DNA of 64,000 nt from Leptodontidium sp. MPI-SDFR-AT-0119 (GCA_020726505.1 JAHLEZ010000002.1:1054001-1118000); one strand, 5' to 3'. Positions 23,356-36,467 are shown, counted from the first letter of the stretch. Translations and numbers: made by a program. The notes: generated from the letters alone by a model not told the origin.

Positions 23356-24059
23356 CTAAAAAATATTTGTAGTTGGAGATTGCAGTAACTGAATTCAAAG
23401 ATTGCTTGTTCAGTATTTAAGTGAGCTGTGACTAGGAGTACGCTGTAAAAATGGAGTGAATGATTAGACTGTGAATAATGCTTTGTACATGGACATGATT
23501 CACAACTTCGAATTCGCTCTGTTTGGGGCATTGCTTCCAACTCCTATGATTGTTTAGCTCGGAATTAATACCAGAACGTAGCTCAGTAGACTGATTTACC
23601 TCCGGAAACAAGAGTGAGTTGACCATGACTCGGTGAGTGTCAAATATTGTTTGCTAAATCACAAAGAACCGGGGAAACTCAATCACATTCTTCACTTCTC
23701 AGCCGGACCAAAAAAGCCACGGACGGGTTTCAAATCATTGTATTGAATGCGCTATCTACAGAAGCGCAAGCTCAGCGCATCTGACCTGGTTGAAAAACTT
23801 TTGTGAGGAATTGAAAAGCACATTGCTGCCATCCTCTGACCTGATGTGCTCCCTAAGATTCCGTGTAATAAAGAACGCACGCCACGGAGCAAAAGAAAAC
23901 AACGAACGCGCCGCCAGCCCGAGGACTGAGATGGTTCCATGGCAATTTTGTGTTGAGTTGATTACATGCAAGAAAAAGAAAACCGATATTAGTAGTGGTA
24001 GTGCCCCGTATGCCAAATCGAAAACGTGACCTAGGCAGTTGTGGAATGGACAAGCCCCC
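23356..24059. other. Region upstream of the Cys-rich gene and 3' of GBP2
   Basis: About 700 bp. It should contain the missing first exon(s) and promoter of the minus-strand Cys-rich gene. Candidate minus-strand ATGs lie near 23531-23540 and 23626, but no join gives a convincing phase. The part nearest 24059 is the GBP2 3' flank. Confidence 0.35.
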
Positions 24060-25979
24060 CTACATGATCTGGTCCTGAGTCAAACTCGTAGCCTCAGTCT
24101 CCATTGCGTCGCCGCCACCGGGAGTTTGGTATTTGACGAAGCTCAATCCGAGAGGACGGCCACCATATTGGTAACCAGAGAATTTCTCAATGGCGGTATC
24201 TGCACCCTCAGCTGAGTCGAATCGAACAACACCCGTTCCTCGAGATCTGCCGTTCGGTTCGTATTGAATCTCAGCCTGTTCGACCTTTCCAATGGTCGTG
24301 AAGAGCTCCACCAGATCCTCGTTACTTGTAGACCATGGGAGCTACAAGGGTTGTCAGCACGGGTCTACAAATTTCTCCGCAAAAGAATTTCTTACGTTTC
24401 GAACGTAGATGATCTCGCTTCTGTCAGTGCCAGCAGTGGCGTAGTCGGTGAAGGGATTTGGAGCCGCAGAAGGTGCACCTGCGTCGTAGCCACCACCGGG
24501 AGCGCCACCTCCATATCCCCCACCAAAACCACCACGGCCTCCAGCAAAACCGCCTCCAAAACCACCGCGGCCGCCAAATCCTGGACCTCCACGTCCGGGG
24601 AATCCACCTCCAAAACCTCCACGTCCACCTCCGAATCCACCACGGCCGCCGAATCCTGGACCAGCACCCGCAAAACGATCCTCGCGGACTTCGAGTGGGC
24701 GACCTTGCCAATCATAACCGTTGAATTGTTGGATTGCATTGCGTGCATCATCAGGGTTCTCGAAAGCGACGATACCAGAGCCCTTGGGACGACCATCTGG
24801 CCCAACATGGACATCGGCACGGATGACTGCACCATTGCGAGCTATTTAATAGTTAATTTCACTCCACTATTATCATGTTAGCAACAGAAATTAGACTTAC
24901 CAGCTTGACGGAACAGATCCTTCAGATCTTGCCATCCTACCGTGTAAGGTAACTAAAGAGAAAGTCAATATAACGCCCGTTGTGAGCTCACGGTGCATGA
25001 ACGGATGTAACAAACGTTGGAGACATAGATTTGACGGCCGCCACCACCGGCACCACCGCCCATACCACCGCCAAATCCACCACCAAATCCGCCACGTCCT
25101 GGGCCGCCTTCGTATCCGCCGCGACCTCCTGCAGGTGGGCCGGTAAATCGGGGTTCAGCCTCACGATCCTTATGGAATCATCAGCACGTTGTTCGATGGA
25201 AAAGATATAATGGGGGCGTACCTCTCGGACATAGACGAGTCTTCCCATGAGGTTTTGGTTGCTGAGAGTGTTGACGGCCTGTTGAGCTTGCTCCCTAGTG
25301 GCATATTCTACAATGCTACTCGAAATTAGTATTTATCCTGGAAATCGAGACAGGAGCTTTGAACTTACCCGCATCCCTACATAACCCGCGGAACATCGTC
25401 CCAATCCGTCAATCCAACATTCCTTCAAAAACCAGAAAAGAAAAACTCAAAAAGCCAACTACGTATAGGCGCCCACCTTCGACATTCCATTCGGAAGCAA
25501 CAACACGTCTGCAAATAGAACCTCCCCAGCTGCAAAAAGAGATACCCTGGTCAGCCCTTGATCCATAAACCCCATCTCCGGAGACTAACCAGATCTCATG
25601 AAATCTTTGAGATGATGCCATTTGACGTCATAACTGAGGTTTCCAACGTAGACACTAGACCCAATAGTGAGCGAACGTTCACTCTGAAAATTGACCTGAT
25701 CACTGACCGGCGGTCTTGTTGGGATGATTCCTTGAGACTGGCCAACATCTGCTCTCTGGCCTGGGCTCTCTCCTCAAAGGTCCGATGTGGAGCTCCTCCG
25801 CCGGCTGACATTCCGCCGCTGATAGGGCTACGAGATCTTCTGTCACTTCGGTGGCGATCCTCACGGCTGCGACTGCGCGAACGAGGGCTGTAGGAGCGAC
25901 GTCTCGAGGACCGTGGTGAGCGGGACCGACGTCTAGGGGATCTTTCGCGCTGCGACACGTAAGTCTCTGTTCCAATCAT
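24060..25979 (-). CDS. GBP2: GBP2/HRB1-like SR-type RNA-binding protein with three RRMs
   Basis: Nine exons: 25979-25708, 25654-25590, 25529-25477, 25376-25369 (8 nt), 25315-25222, 25168-25016, 24952-24901, 24841-24396 and 24341-24060. They give 474 aa with all phases consistent. The N-terminus is Arg/Ser-rich (RSRSPRSSRRRSYSPRSRS). RRM1 (about 92-165) has VYVGNLSYDVKWHHLKDFM and the micro-exon-completed SKGCGIVEYAT. A Gly-rich RGG segment leads to RRM2 (about 212-285; QIYVSNLPYTVGWQDLKDLF). A long RGG/FGG linker leads to RRM3 (about 376-455; IIYVRNLPWSTSNEDLVELF). Yeast Gbp2 and Hrb1 are shuttling proteins that link TREX and mRNA quality control to export. The ATG at 25979 is the first in frame; an extra upstream exon cannot be excluded because of a CGCAG acceptor-like site just inside. 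Confidence 0.88.
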
Positions 25980-26474
25980 CAAGTAGGCTTGACAACGAAG
26001 GTGAGTTGGGGAGGGGTAGGATTGTGGTTATTGTTGTTGTGGAAGGGTTTGTGTGATGTAGGAGAGTGGAGGTCGTTGATAGCCCACAAGGTGTGAAGGT
26101 GGTTGCGGCAGCTAGGCCAAGTTTGATCCCATGTGCGATCATGGAATAAAGCCACCTGTCGGTGCGGACACCAGCGGGTATGAGGCTCCAGCCTTATGGC
26201 CCAAACATGAACTGCTCAACAGGAGGAGGGGTGGAGGAGGGGGAATAGTCTGTCTGGAGGAACTTACTCCGGGGCGGTACGAATCGTCTGCTTGGGTTCC
26301 AAAAAAGTTAGTATGAAGGACAGAGTGAGTTGGGCTGGGTTGAGTTGATGGGGGATGGAGAGGGAGAGCGAAGTAGCTGGGGAGAAAGAAGAAGAAGGAC
26401 GGATAGAGGGTGAGTGGTAGCGAAGGAGGGTCTCCGTCGCCGGCCACAGTGAATGTAACAAGAAGGAGCGAGGT

Positions 26475-26505
26475 GCTGCTCTGCTCTGCTCTGCTCTGCT
26501 CTGCT
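26475..26505. repeat. (CTCTG)n pentanucleotide microsatellite
   Basis: About six uninterrupted copies, in the GBP2 5' flank. Confidence 0.9.
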
Positions 26506-26951
26506 GCACAGCACTGCACTCCTTTGGGGGACAAAACTAACCTGCGCCTGACATGGCTAAGATGGAGGACGTCCTGGTGGATAAGGTACGGGTACTGTGC
26601 GGTGGTAGGTAGGTGGTCGGTCGGCAAAGGCGAACGAACAGGCGGACGGTGTATGAGGGTTGACTGAGCTTCTGGAGCTACTAGCGGCGGCGGCCTAGAG
26701 AATGCTGAAAAGGCCTGACGCAAGGATGGATGTCAGTGGCACAAGCGCGTTGATTTGCGGGCAGCAGCAATGGGATGGGATGGGGGTGGAGTAGACCCAA
26801 TCGCAAGGCGGAGTCGAGGGGGGGGGGGGAGGGAGGAGAGCTCGAAGGACGTACTGCACTGCGGGAGGGAGGGAGCGTGTGTAAGAAGATGTTCGGCGGC
26901 TTGGGCGTGGGCGTGGACTTGGGACCTTCGCTCACACGTGTGGAGTAGTCG

Positions 26952-26989
26952 GGAGTGAGTGAGTGAGTGAGTGAGTGAGTGAGTGAGTG
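26952..26989. repeat. (GAGT)n tetranucleotide microsatellite
   Basis: About nine tandem copies in the GBP2 upstream region. Confidence 0.92.
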
Positions 26990-27540
26990 TGGTAGGCTTG
27001 CTGAGGTTGGTTGGGTAGGTTGGGTTGGGTTGTATCTGCAGCCAGAAAAAAGAGGTATCAGCATCGATTCGGCTTTAAGAGGCGCCAGGCAGGGGAAGGG
27101 AAGGGATAGATAGAGGCAGGCTCTATCTAGGTCGGCGGCAAGCTCAACGAGCAGAGGTGAGGGAGGGAAGGGAGGGAGGGCGCGAGCAGCTCCTCGGCCG
27201 CAATGCTGTAGACAGACACAGACTCAGACTCAGACACCTGCCTGTCCTACCTGCTAGGAGACGCAGACAGCTAGAAGAGGTGTAGGCAGAGAGAGGTAGG
27301 AGGAGGGGGGTGAAGTAGAGCAATGCGGGCCAACCACGACGAGGGGGAGAAGGACCCAAAGGAGCGGTTCTTCTTACAGTACCTCCCTACTCGGACAGAG
27401 GGTGACTGTCGCACACGGCCGTGGAGCGAGTGAGTGCGGTCCTGGTCGATCGGTCCTTCGAGGGAGAAGGAGTGGATGGGAGGGGATTGGAATGATGCAA
27501 GCTGGCTGCTGTGTTGTGCTGTGCTGTGCTGTGCTGCAGT

Positions 27541-27582
27541 TGGGATGCGATGGGATGGGATGGGATGCGATGGGATGCGATG
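27541..27582. repeat. (GGGAT)n with GCGAT variants
   Basis: Roughly eight pentanucleotide units, some with G to C change. A short (GTGCT)n run lies directly upstream at about 27513-27536. Confidence 0.85.
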
Positions 27583-27771
27583 GAGTTGTCGTTCGACGCG
27601 CTTTTGCAGCCAGCCAGCCAGGGGGGCGGGCTTAGGCTTAGCCCTCAGGTCGCCCGCCCAATTAGGTTTAGGCGAGCGAGGATTTACCAAGGGACTGTAC
27701 CTAGGTAGGTACTTTATTTACCTAATATGCTTTATCCACATCCGCTTCCTCTGCCTACCTACCTTATGTTG

Positions 27772-27793
27772 GACTGACTGACTGACTGACTGA
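27772..27793. repeat. (ACTG)n microsatellite
   Basis: Five to six copies of the tetranucleotide. Confidence 0.85.
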
Positions 27794-27991
27794 GTTACTT
27801 ACTTCCACTTCTTCCGCGTCCCCTTGCACCACTTCATTTTAGCTACACATCAATTTCTCCGTCTGTTGTTTTATTTAGATAATATGCTGTACATTGGAGC
27901 CGAGAGCCGCAAGAAATATCTTCCCTTCCTTCATCGCTTCTTGCTTGTCCGTCCTCGCCTTCTGCTCGGATGAAGTAAACAAACATATGTC

Positions 27992-28037
27992 CCTACCTAC
28001 CTACCTACCTTACCTACCTACCTTACCTACCTACCTA
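27992..28037. repeat. (CTAC)n interrupted microsatellite
   Basis: Tetranucleotide array interrupted twice by an extra T (CCTTACC). Confidence 0.9.
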
Positions 28038-28060
28038 GGTCCTTACTTGGCCTGGCTCGA

Positions 28061-31000
28061 TTCTTAACAGCTATGCCATGCCGCCGGCCCTCCAATTGCA
28101 GTAGCATCAATAGGACACCAAACCAAAGAGGCAATAACTTCTTCACGCTACGCCGCCAAACTGCTGCAGCATCACATCGTATCACGTCGCATCGCAGCAC
28201 GAGGCATGTATGGATGTTGTCCTTTATCCGGTGTGGCTTCGTCCTCCACCTGCTTCTTCGAATTTGACACCCACAGTAGCTCCCGAACGGTGCGGGACAA
28301 CGTCGGATTGAGGGGAGGGGATGCATACTTTACTGTCCAATCCCCATGAAAAAAACTGTGCCTGGCGGTGCTATTTGATTGGACGTTGCTGCCAGAACCC
28401 CCTCCAATACTCTCAAAGGGGACAATGTCCCATTGATCACCACTACAGGACACCCTCAGGGCTGATCCACCAAACTACCACACCACCTCTGCATCGGCAG
28501 AAGCCACTCACCCTGATCCTCCGAACGGCAGTAAATCTACAGGGACAGGCAAGGCAGCCTTGATGCTCAGTGTTGTACATCATCTGGATTCGTTCGGCAC
28601 TCTCTATGTCTGATTGTTATCCATACGGAGTATACCTACATCAATCCCCAGCAGTGTTTTGTATATCCAGAACATCGTGTTTCGGTATTCCATGGTCTTG
28701 CCCAGAAGATCTTGTAGGCGGATTCTCTGTCGTCTTCACATGGGGCTGTTGCTCCGAGACTGGCCGTTCTGTTACCGCCGTGCATGTTCCTATTCCGACA
28801 CGGCAGCACCCCGTCGAATACATTGGCCCTGGATGGGACGGGAACGAATCTTCGACGGACTAACAGTGGTCTTCACGGTACGTACTTGCCTTATAAAGTA
28901 AGCTCGCGTTCAAAGCAGTTAGAAAAGTCGCCGGGTCCTTTGGAGAAGCACACTGAAATGGTGCCGAAGGGATCAACTCCTGAATGGATACATTGCCGCC
29001 AAAAACTCCTTCCCCCAGTTCTCTAAATGCCAAGTGTGGTGTTCAACGCACATCATTTGAGAGCTGAAGGAGACTCCTCCGTCTTTGCGGTCATCGTATC
29101 ACTTCAAAAACAAAGGACCGCGAGAGCTTCCTCATGTGGATGCATCTTCTCGCCCAGCAAAAGTGCTGGGAATACCTAAAACCCACCAATCCTTTTCCGA
29201 TTTCAGTTGCAGATTATCCCGATCTGTCTTCCCCCGGCTTCATCTGTCACTGCTGAGCACTCGGGGGTACAGGCGCCAATCAAGTCACTTGCCTGCAGGC
29301 TCAAGAACATTGAGGCAAGCAGGCTTGAGAGTCAATATCTAGCGTTGCATGCATGGCACAGCATGACCCCAACATACAGAGCAGCCTGACGGGAGATCGA
29401 TCTCACAGGGAGTAAGTTGGTGTGCCGCAGATGCAGCAGATCCCGTTCGCAGGGCTTTAAACCCTAAATCAAATCTCCCCATAAGTATGGAAGAAGCTTC
29501 AGCTATCGTTCCTCAGCTGTCTTTATACTTTGTAATTGCGATTACAGCGAGAAAGTTCGATCTGTTGTCCCCCACACCAGCGGAATGCTATCCCATCTTG
29601 GCTCGGCCATATGCACCCTCCTTGTTGCTGCATGCATACGAGCTCTCCTGTATGCAGGGGACCAGCCGGTGAAGCAGCAAAATGCCACTGAAGCCCGCAC
29701 TTGATAGAATTAAGGCTGACTAAATCTAAGTAATTGGCTGCATGTCAGTGTACTGTACCGCGCCTTGTCCTTAATGCAGTTGTTATCTTGTAATGCACCT
29801 CAGCACCTGCAAACCGCCCACTTCAGCAGATTGGCGCACATTATACAAGCATGATCCCAATCTTTGCATGGACCAATGCAGAGCGGGAACAACGGCCCGT
29901 ACCTATGCTTGACACACCGCAACAGTTCTTCTAAGATATCCTTTCTCACTTTGCAAGTCTTTCTGAATTATTTTTGGGGAATCCGCGAAGAGGCTCTGCG
30001 GGTCTGCTTGAGTACCTAGGAACGGCCCCGGCTTGGCGAAAAGACTGGCAGTGGCCATGGCCCGAGCTCTACGAGCTACCATTTTCGGGTCATTGTTTTT
30101 GTTTATTGAAAAGCCGAAGAAAAGAATGTCCGACTTGTACCCGCTTCAGCTGTGCATTCTGCTGACGCAATCGCCTCGCGTGATAGAAGAGAATCTCACG
30201 CAGGGCGGTAAGTCCCATATTTGAGACACCTTGTGCTGGAAAAGGCAATTCTGATCTGTGGACTGGGGTAAGCTCTTTTGAGTTTTTGTACATCGTGAGC
30301 TGGTCGCCGAGAGGAGGCCTAATAAGCGAAGAACTTCCAAGCGCCCAGCAAGTTTACCTTCCATTGACGAAGAGATGGTGAGAATCAACGACGAGAACTG
30401 ATCAAGTGTGAGGCGAGTCATTCGCAAATCATGGAGGATCAACACGAGAAAGTATATCTGCTGCTATGCGGAACCTGAAGCTTTGGTAAGTCCCGTCTAA
30501 CAAGCTAGGGTATCACCCAAGATACACCAGTAATGATACTCTCACGTATTGTACTCTGATGTGTTGTGAGGTCCATGTTGGGGGTATTTACACCGCAATA
30601 ATACAGCGTGGAGTGACCTCTTGGCTTGAATATCTCCATCGAGGCGCCCCCATACTCTGCAACTTCTCCGCCACCACCTCTTGGCTGTTGCGAAACCAGA
30701 GCTGAACACGGGCGTAAGGCAGCCCTCTCGGCATATCACCTGGTAGTTGTCATTGGTGATGAACTTGAGGAGCCTGATCCGCCGAGGATGTTGGGCTTGT
30801 GGCTGAGAGGAAGAACTGATCGTCGATTTTCCTACTAGCCCAGAAAATAGACTGAACTTTCTATTGACCCTTCAAAGATCATAACTCAAGCTTCATCTGA
30901 TGGCTGACGATGTGGATTCTAAACAGCAGGCCGGAGCTGGTGTCCGCATACAATCATGTAGGGGCTGCTACACATCCTGATCGGATTCTTTCTCCCAAGA

Positions 31001-34000
31001 TCTGCAGAAGCCACCCGAAGAGCTCAAAGATTAACAGAATCCGGCGTACACCGCGGCATGCCTGCCTTCTTACTGCCAACCCCCCTTTCGCATTGTCTGG
31101 ATGGCACTATCATTGGCGACTAGACTTCTTAGCGGCTAACGTACGAACTAGATCTACAACAAAAGTCTCTAGGACTTCCCTTGAAATCCCAATGATGGTG
31201 GTCTCACCAATGACTGACAGTATGCAGGTGTCAACCAGGTTCCCCTTCCCCAGTAGCGCTGAAAGTCACCGCCAGGGTGACACGATACCGCTCCTCACCC
31301 ATGCTTCCAGGGCGTGGGCCAGTAGGAAATTCCAAATCTTCAACATACGACATGGCATATTCATGCTCTCACTCGCAGAAGCAGCACAGACGGGCAATGT
31401 AAGCGTCACTTGGGGTTGGGAAGCTTCCGATAGGTGTCATCAGTGAGGATGAGGAGTCATCGAGCAGTGGTGATTTGCCCAGCTCTGGTGATCCTAGATA
31501 CTCCTGGATGCAAAGGCAATGCCATACTGGAGCAGCCGCAGCCTTCCTCGTGTGAAATACTAATCGAGTAATTGACATTCTGTTGGCACATAACCTAGAG
31601 AAACAAGATCTAGGTGTAGAGATGTTGGAGGTCGCTTGGGTTGGTAATTTGGTGAAGGCTGGATCACTTGCGGGGGTTGCTGAATGAGTCGCAGGTAGGG
31701 TTGCGCATTAATGCGCTATCGGAGTAGTATCACCGTCACGACAAGGTCAACTTCTCGAACAGACGCTCCCAGCCACGGAGCTTTTGAACCGCTGCTCCCA
31801 GCTCACAAGTTCTTCGAAGTGTCGGTATTTTCCCACTTCTTTCGAACCAATCGTTACTAATCTCAATGATTCAAGGACATCTCAGCCAAGAACGGATCGT
31901 TAAGGCACTGGATAATCTATTCCACTGGTAAGAAACGTGCTCGATTAGTTAGCCCAATTGCCTGAGAACTAGGCCAGATGCATTGGATTGTCATTTATCA
32001 TATTGGTCTCTTCGTGGTAATTGTGAACCTTGGTACTCATTCTTCGTAGGGGTCTGTAGGAGGTAGTTTCGTTCAAAAAGCGGCCGAAGCGGCCGTCTTG
32101 CTGTGCTCGGTGCTGTTTATCGTCATGTTGGTTCTCGCGAGCGAGTAACCTTCTTTGCCAGACGTTCAATTCCCACAAATTCAATCAATTGTTCTTCTAG
32201 ATGAAACTAGAAGGTGGGCTTCTGTTCTATTCGGTACAGTTCTGGGGCAAGATTTAATTTGCCGTATTCATCTTCTCTCATCCTCCCTTTCCACGAAAGT
32301 ATCCATCCCCCCCTTTCCAGCGCTCGCTTACCGTAACCGACAAACTAGAGAAGCCATCGTCCACAACAATCCTAAAAACAAAATAGAGAAAACGCAAACC
32401 CGCAGGATCGGTCGGTTACCCAACCCTACGTATTACAAGATCCAATTCTCCGGAATTCCTTCACTTACCCAAGAAATCCCTTACCACCCCCCCCCCCCCC
32501 CCCCCCCCCCCCCACGAGCCCGTGAATCCGTCCCCAAAGTTCCAACAAGCGTTGCTCCGAGAACACCATGTCCCCACGAGCATCCCTACCCAGAGGAATG
32601 CGCCATACGGTGTATTGCATCCCAAAGAGACAGAGGCTTGCAGCCGGTAAAGCTACTGGGAAATTAAAGACGCAGTCAAAACTAACAAAACCAATACTAA
32701 CAAAAGTTCATATCCTGAGCCGATAAACGAGTCCCTTGCCTCGTCGCTCGCTTCGCGAGTGGAAATGTGGGTCCGAGGTACAAAACAAAGATGACGACTT
32801 TCATCTTGTGAGGCTGAGTTCGATTAAGAGTCAATGATACTGCACGCGAAGGGAGTTTGAATAGGCTTCTATATGCTAGTGAGTATGTTATCTCTCAGAT
32901 GTGGAAGTATCAAAAGCTGCGTCGAGGAAAGTTACCGATTTTCCTCACCTACCTATGAAAATACCAAGCCATTCTTGGTAACGGTGCTACTCTACTGTGC
33001 CAAATACGAAGCAGAAACTTATTATATTTTACTGTGATATTTTGTTTAGCACTCTTTCTTCCGTCTATGATGCGATACATTTTATCCTGAAGTAGTTCAT
33101 GCGGTCAAGTTCGGATCCACAGGAAATATCTGTTCACATTTGGGTTTCCCTGTTTCCAAAGCATTACATGAGTTGAGACTACATCGCAACAATTTCAAGC
33201 GGCGGGTTAATTCTATCTAATGATCTGATACTATTTCTACCTTATTTACCCTGCCGATATGCAGTTCCGAAATTCATCGGCGTTCTCAAGACCAGATAAT
33301 CTTACAATAGGTTGCAAGGAACCATATATCCACCAAAGAACAGACAACAACCTTGACATCCGCACTGAGTAATTTGCGCCTAGAGTGTTATCCAATTCGA
33401 GCCACCTCTAATATTAATGCCTCCTGTTCTCCAATTCAACATTCAATTGTAGTAGCATTTCGCTACTATGGTCATTGTAATCGCTTGGTCTAGCTCTCAA
33501 CATTTAGATTCTAGCACGCAGGCTATAGTCATTTCAAACATCCAAACTATATTTTCAACATACAAGTGCCTTTTAGGAAACCCTTTTACAGTTTTCCACT
33601 TTGATGTCATCAAAAAAATGGTAGCATGTGTCATTGTGAACTCACAGGGAGCCAAAAACTGCAGTTTGCTGGCCTGGGTAGCTACAGCACGTCCCAAGCC
33701 AACATTTCCTTAATGCTTGCATGAATGCATGCTGTCATCGTTTAAGCAACAGATCCCAAATCTCACGTTTGATGACTGTGAACGCATGCGAACCCCCCTT
33801 GTTGTTCTAGAAGTCTTATTCAGCCATTAAAATATACCCGAACTTCCCCCGCGCCTATGAAACGACGCTTCAGTGGGCTTCGCTAATGAAAATGGGGGGG
33901 CAAGGCAAGGCGGGCAGAGTGGAACTTCGTTCGAGGTTGACTGAACTGACAACTTCAGGTTCAACCCACCAGGTCATTGTCCCCAACTCCTCTCACAACA

Positions 34001-34094
34001 GTGCGCAATATCTCTATAGTATTGTTCCCGTTATGCTTCTCCGGTAGCAAGCAGTGAGAGAGCGCGAGAGATCCCAAAGCCAGGACGCCATACG
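28061..34094. other. Gene-poor region, 6 kb, no supported gene
   Basis: I see no ORF with recognisable domains, no convincing spliced gene, no tRNA and no intact transposon. Open frames are short (under about 180 codons) and of random composition. The part after 32.7 kb is AT-rich. A 27-nt poly-C tract lies at 32487-32513. The last few hundred bases must include the LDB17 promoter. Unspliced long non-coding transcripts or highly diverged small secreted proteins would not be visible to me. Confidence 0.45.
32487..32513. repeat. Poly-C homopolymer, 27 nt
   Basis: An uninterrupted run of C read directly from the sequence, and the longest of several C/G tracts in this window. Confidence 0.95.
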
Positions 34095-35712
34095 ATGGAG
34101 GAGTTCGAGTACTCGCTCGAGAACGAACAGCAGTTCTGGGACGGTAATTATGCGCCAACTGCCCCCTCACTCCAGGAACTATACTGATTGCCCCGACGGA
34201 GTACAGAACTCGAGGATATCGTATCTTCGAAATGCCCTTCCCATCAATTGATTGATAATGCTCTGCGATCTTTCCTCCACTTCACGACGAACTTCAAGGA
34301 CGAATACTTGAGTTCCGATTATGACTTCGCGCGGTGTCTGCAGAAACTCTTGCAGAGCGAGCTCTTTGAGACTAATAAGGAATATGTGAGGACTCAGATC
34401 GTCTACAGTCTGCTGCAGGAGGATGAGCCCGCTACACTATTTGTGATTGCGAGCTTCCTGCTCTTTGATGGGAGGGAGAACGAGGCTACGTTTGAGATGA
34501 TGACGACCGAAGGTTGCTTTCCTCGACTATTGGACTTGATAAAGATGGGCAAGAGGGACGATGCAAGGCTGCACCGGATGCTGCTGGAATTACTCTACGA
34601 AATGTCTCGCTGCCAACCTCTCAGCGTGCTAGAACTGGGCCAGGTGGATGACGAATTCGTCATAATGCTATTCCAGATCATCGAGGAACTATCAGATGAT
34701 GTGGATGATCCATATCATTATCCAGTCATTCGGGTACTTGTAAGTACGTCTCTCTTAATGGGCAATTTTCTACTAAACGATTCTCTAGCTGGTCCTGAAC
34801 GAACAATGGATGGTAGCATCCACCAGATCACCAACCGAATCTGATCCTCCATCTGCACCCCCCACAAATCGAGTGATCAAGATCCTCTCCACACACGGAT
34901 CATCGTACATGACCTTCGGCGAGAACATCATTCTCCTCCTGAACCGCGAGACAGAAACCTCTCTCCAGCTCCTCATCCTCAAGCTCCTCTACCTCCTCTT
35001 CACTACGCGAGCAACCCACGAGTACTTCTACACCAACGACCTCCGCGTCCTTCTAGATGTCATAATCCGTAACCTCCTCGACCTCCCCAACGAGCTGGTC
35101 TCTCTCAGACACACCTACCTGCGTGTCATGTACCCTCTCTTAGCACACACCCAGCTAAAGCAACCTCCGCATTACAAGCACGATGAAATCCTCAAGGTCC
35201 TCAGCATCCTTGGCGGCTCCGCAAACGCACACTGGGAACCCGCCGACGAGACAACCGTCCGCCTCGTGGATCGAGTGGCAAAAGTACCCTGGCTGCGCGA
35301 CGATGACGTCGTGAGTGAAGGAGAAGTGGCGCGCAAACTCCTCGGGATCTCTCTGTCGCCCACGCAAACATCGAGTACAGTCAGTGTGGTAGATGTAGCA
35401 GGCGTGATGGAAAAGCCAGGGGTACAGACCCCAAGTAGGAAACTGGAATTCGAAGAAGGCGTACATGACCATGATGGCGAGAAGGACCAGAAAGAGAAAG
35501 GGAACGAGAACGACAACCAAGAGAAGACTACACCTACGAAGAGATACCCACCACCTCCCGTAAGAAGCAGGAGACACGCTCTACCTCCCATACCACCCCT
35601 CGTCCAAGTCAACGGCGGCAAGAAACTCCCTCCAAAAGCGCCGCCCAGGAGAAGAACGAGGCTGAAATCCATGGCATCGTCAGGGAATCTTGAGAACCAG
35701 ACTCAGGAGTGA
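34095..35712 (+). CDS. LDB17: LDB17/DIP1 (SPIN90-like) Arp2/3 regulator
   Basis: Three exons: 34095-34143, 34207-34739 and 34789-35712, giving 501 aa. Exon 1 encodes [17 protein letters not shown], the usual N-terminus of this fungal family. The body (about 20-370) is an all-helical armadillo-like domain (DUF2013 / SPIN90-Ldb17 leucine-rich domain) with [39 protein letters not shown] and [19 protein letters not shown]. The C-terminal 130 residues are low complexity with Pro-rich SH3-binding stretches ([29 protein letters not shown]). The family (fission yeast Dip1, yeast Ldb17, animal SPIN90) activates Arp2/3 without a mother filament to seed linear actin at endocytic sites. The gene converges on SLM1. 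Confidence 0.9.
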
Positions 35713-36467
35713 CTATGCCAGTTGCGATTTTGTGTTTTCATTTTATCTGCCTTTTTACGACGGTTGGCCTGGCATTCTATGGAAGCGAGGGCGTTTTCGG
35801 GGTTCATAGGATCGGTTGGTCTGTCTGGATTAGGATTTGGACTTCAATGCGTAGGTAGCGAGTGCTTTGGCATTTGGTTGGCGTTGAGGCAGAAGTCTGG
35901 CCAGTTAATAATCCAGTTGACGAAATGAGTAGCATCGTTGCATCTATCCTTTTTACTTTCCTTCGCTGTCGTGCTTAAGATTTTCGTAGCTATTGTATGG
36001 CTTTTTCTATTTTCCTCCACGAATCCAGTGTGACTTGGAAGCAATTTCTAAACCGAATATGGACAACTCGGAGGTCTTAGCCTACGCTATGAGTAAGTTG
36101 TCCTGTAACAACACATAATGATTGAAACTGCCTAAGCGAATGAGGCATCAAAACTATACGAGCACCGAGAGTCCCGAGTGGCTAGGAATATTCAGACGAA
36201 GCACTTTTCTCAAAAGTAATCTGAGATTTGCGGTTAACTATCTCTTGACTTCCAAAAAAACGACTCCACCCACGCTTTACACCGCATTCGATCCCAGCTA
36301 GCCATCCATCCATCCATCCATCCATCCATCCATCCATCCATCCATCCATCCATCCATCCATCCATCCATCCATCCCAGCCCTAGCCTTTGCCCAACCAGC
36401 CAGTCCAGCCCAACCACCCCCTTGATCATACACAGCTATATACAAATACTTCTGAATGAACTTTCAC
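35713..36467. other. Convergent intergenic region LDB17 / SLM1
   Basis: About 755 bp of presumed 3' UTRs. It holds the large (CATC)n array listed separately. The 87-aa minus ORF across it is the translated repeat and is not a gene. Confidence 0.55.
36303..36375. repeat. (CATC)n tetranucleotide microsatellite, about 18 copies
   Basis: An uninterrupted array about 73 nt long, 93 bp beyond the SLM1 stop codon and therefore probably in its 3' UTR. Confidence 0.95.

Larger units (their letters stand above)
25980..28060. other. Microsatellite-rich 5' flank of GBP2
   Basis: About 2 kb of G/A-rich sequence on the plus strand (C/T-rich in the GBP2 direction), packed with short tandem repeats listed separately and a 12-nt G run at 26818-26829. 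Long open frames here (for example 26139-26723 minus) are simple-sequence artefacts of Pro/Ser/Leu composition. It is likely GBP2 promoter and long 5' leader. Confidence 0.5.

Noticed and set aside
24458..24724. His/Arg-rich ORF antisense to GBP2
   Set aside because: It is the complementary-strand shadow of the RGG/FGG-coding exon.
26139..27690. Several 100-195 aa minus-strand Pro/Ser/Leu-rich ORFs
   Set aside because: They are translations of microsatellites and C/T-rich sequence with no domain or splice support.
36182..36445. ORF with a GWMD repeat
   Set aside because: It is the translated (CATC)n microsatellite in the SLM1 3' flank.
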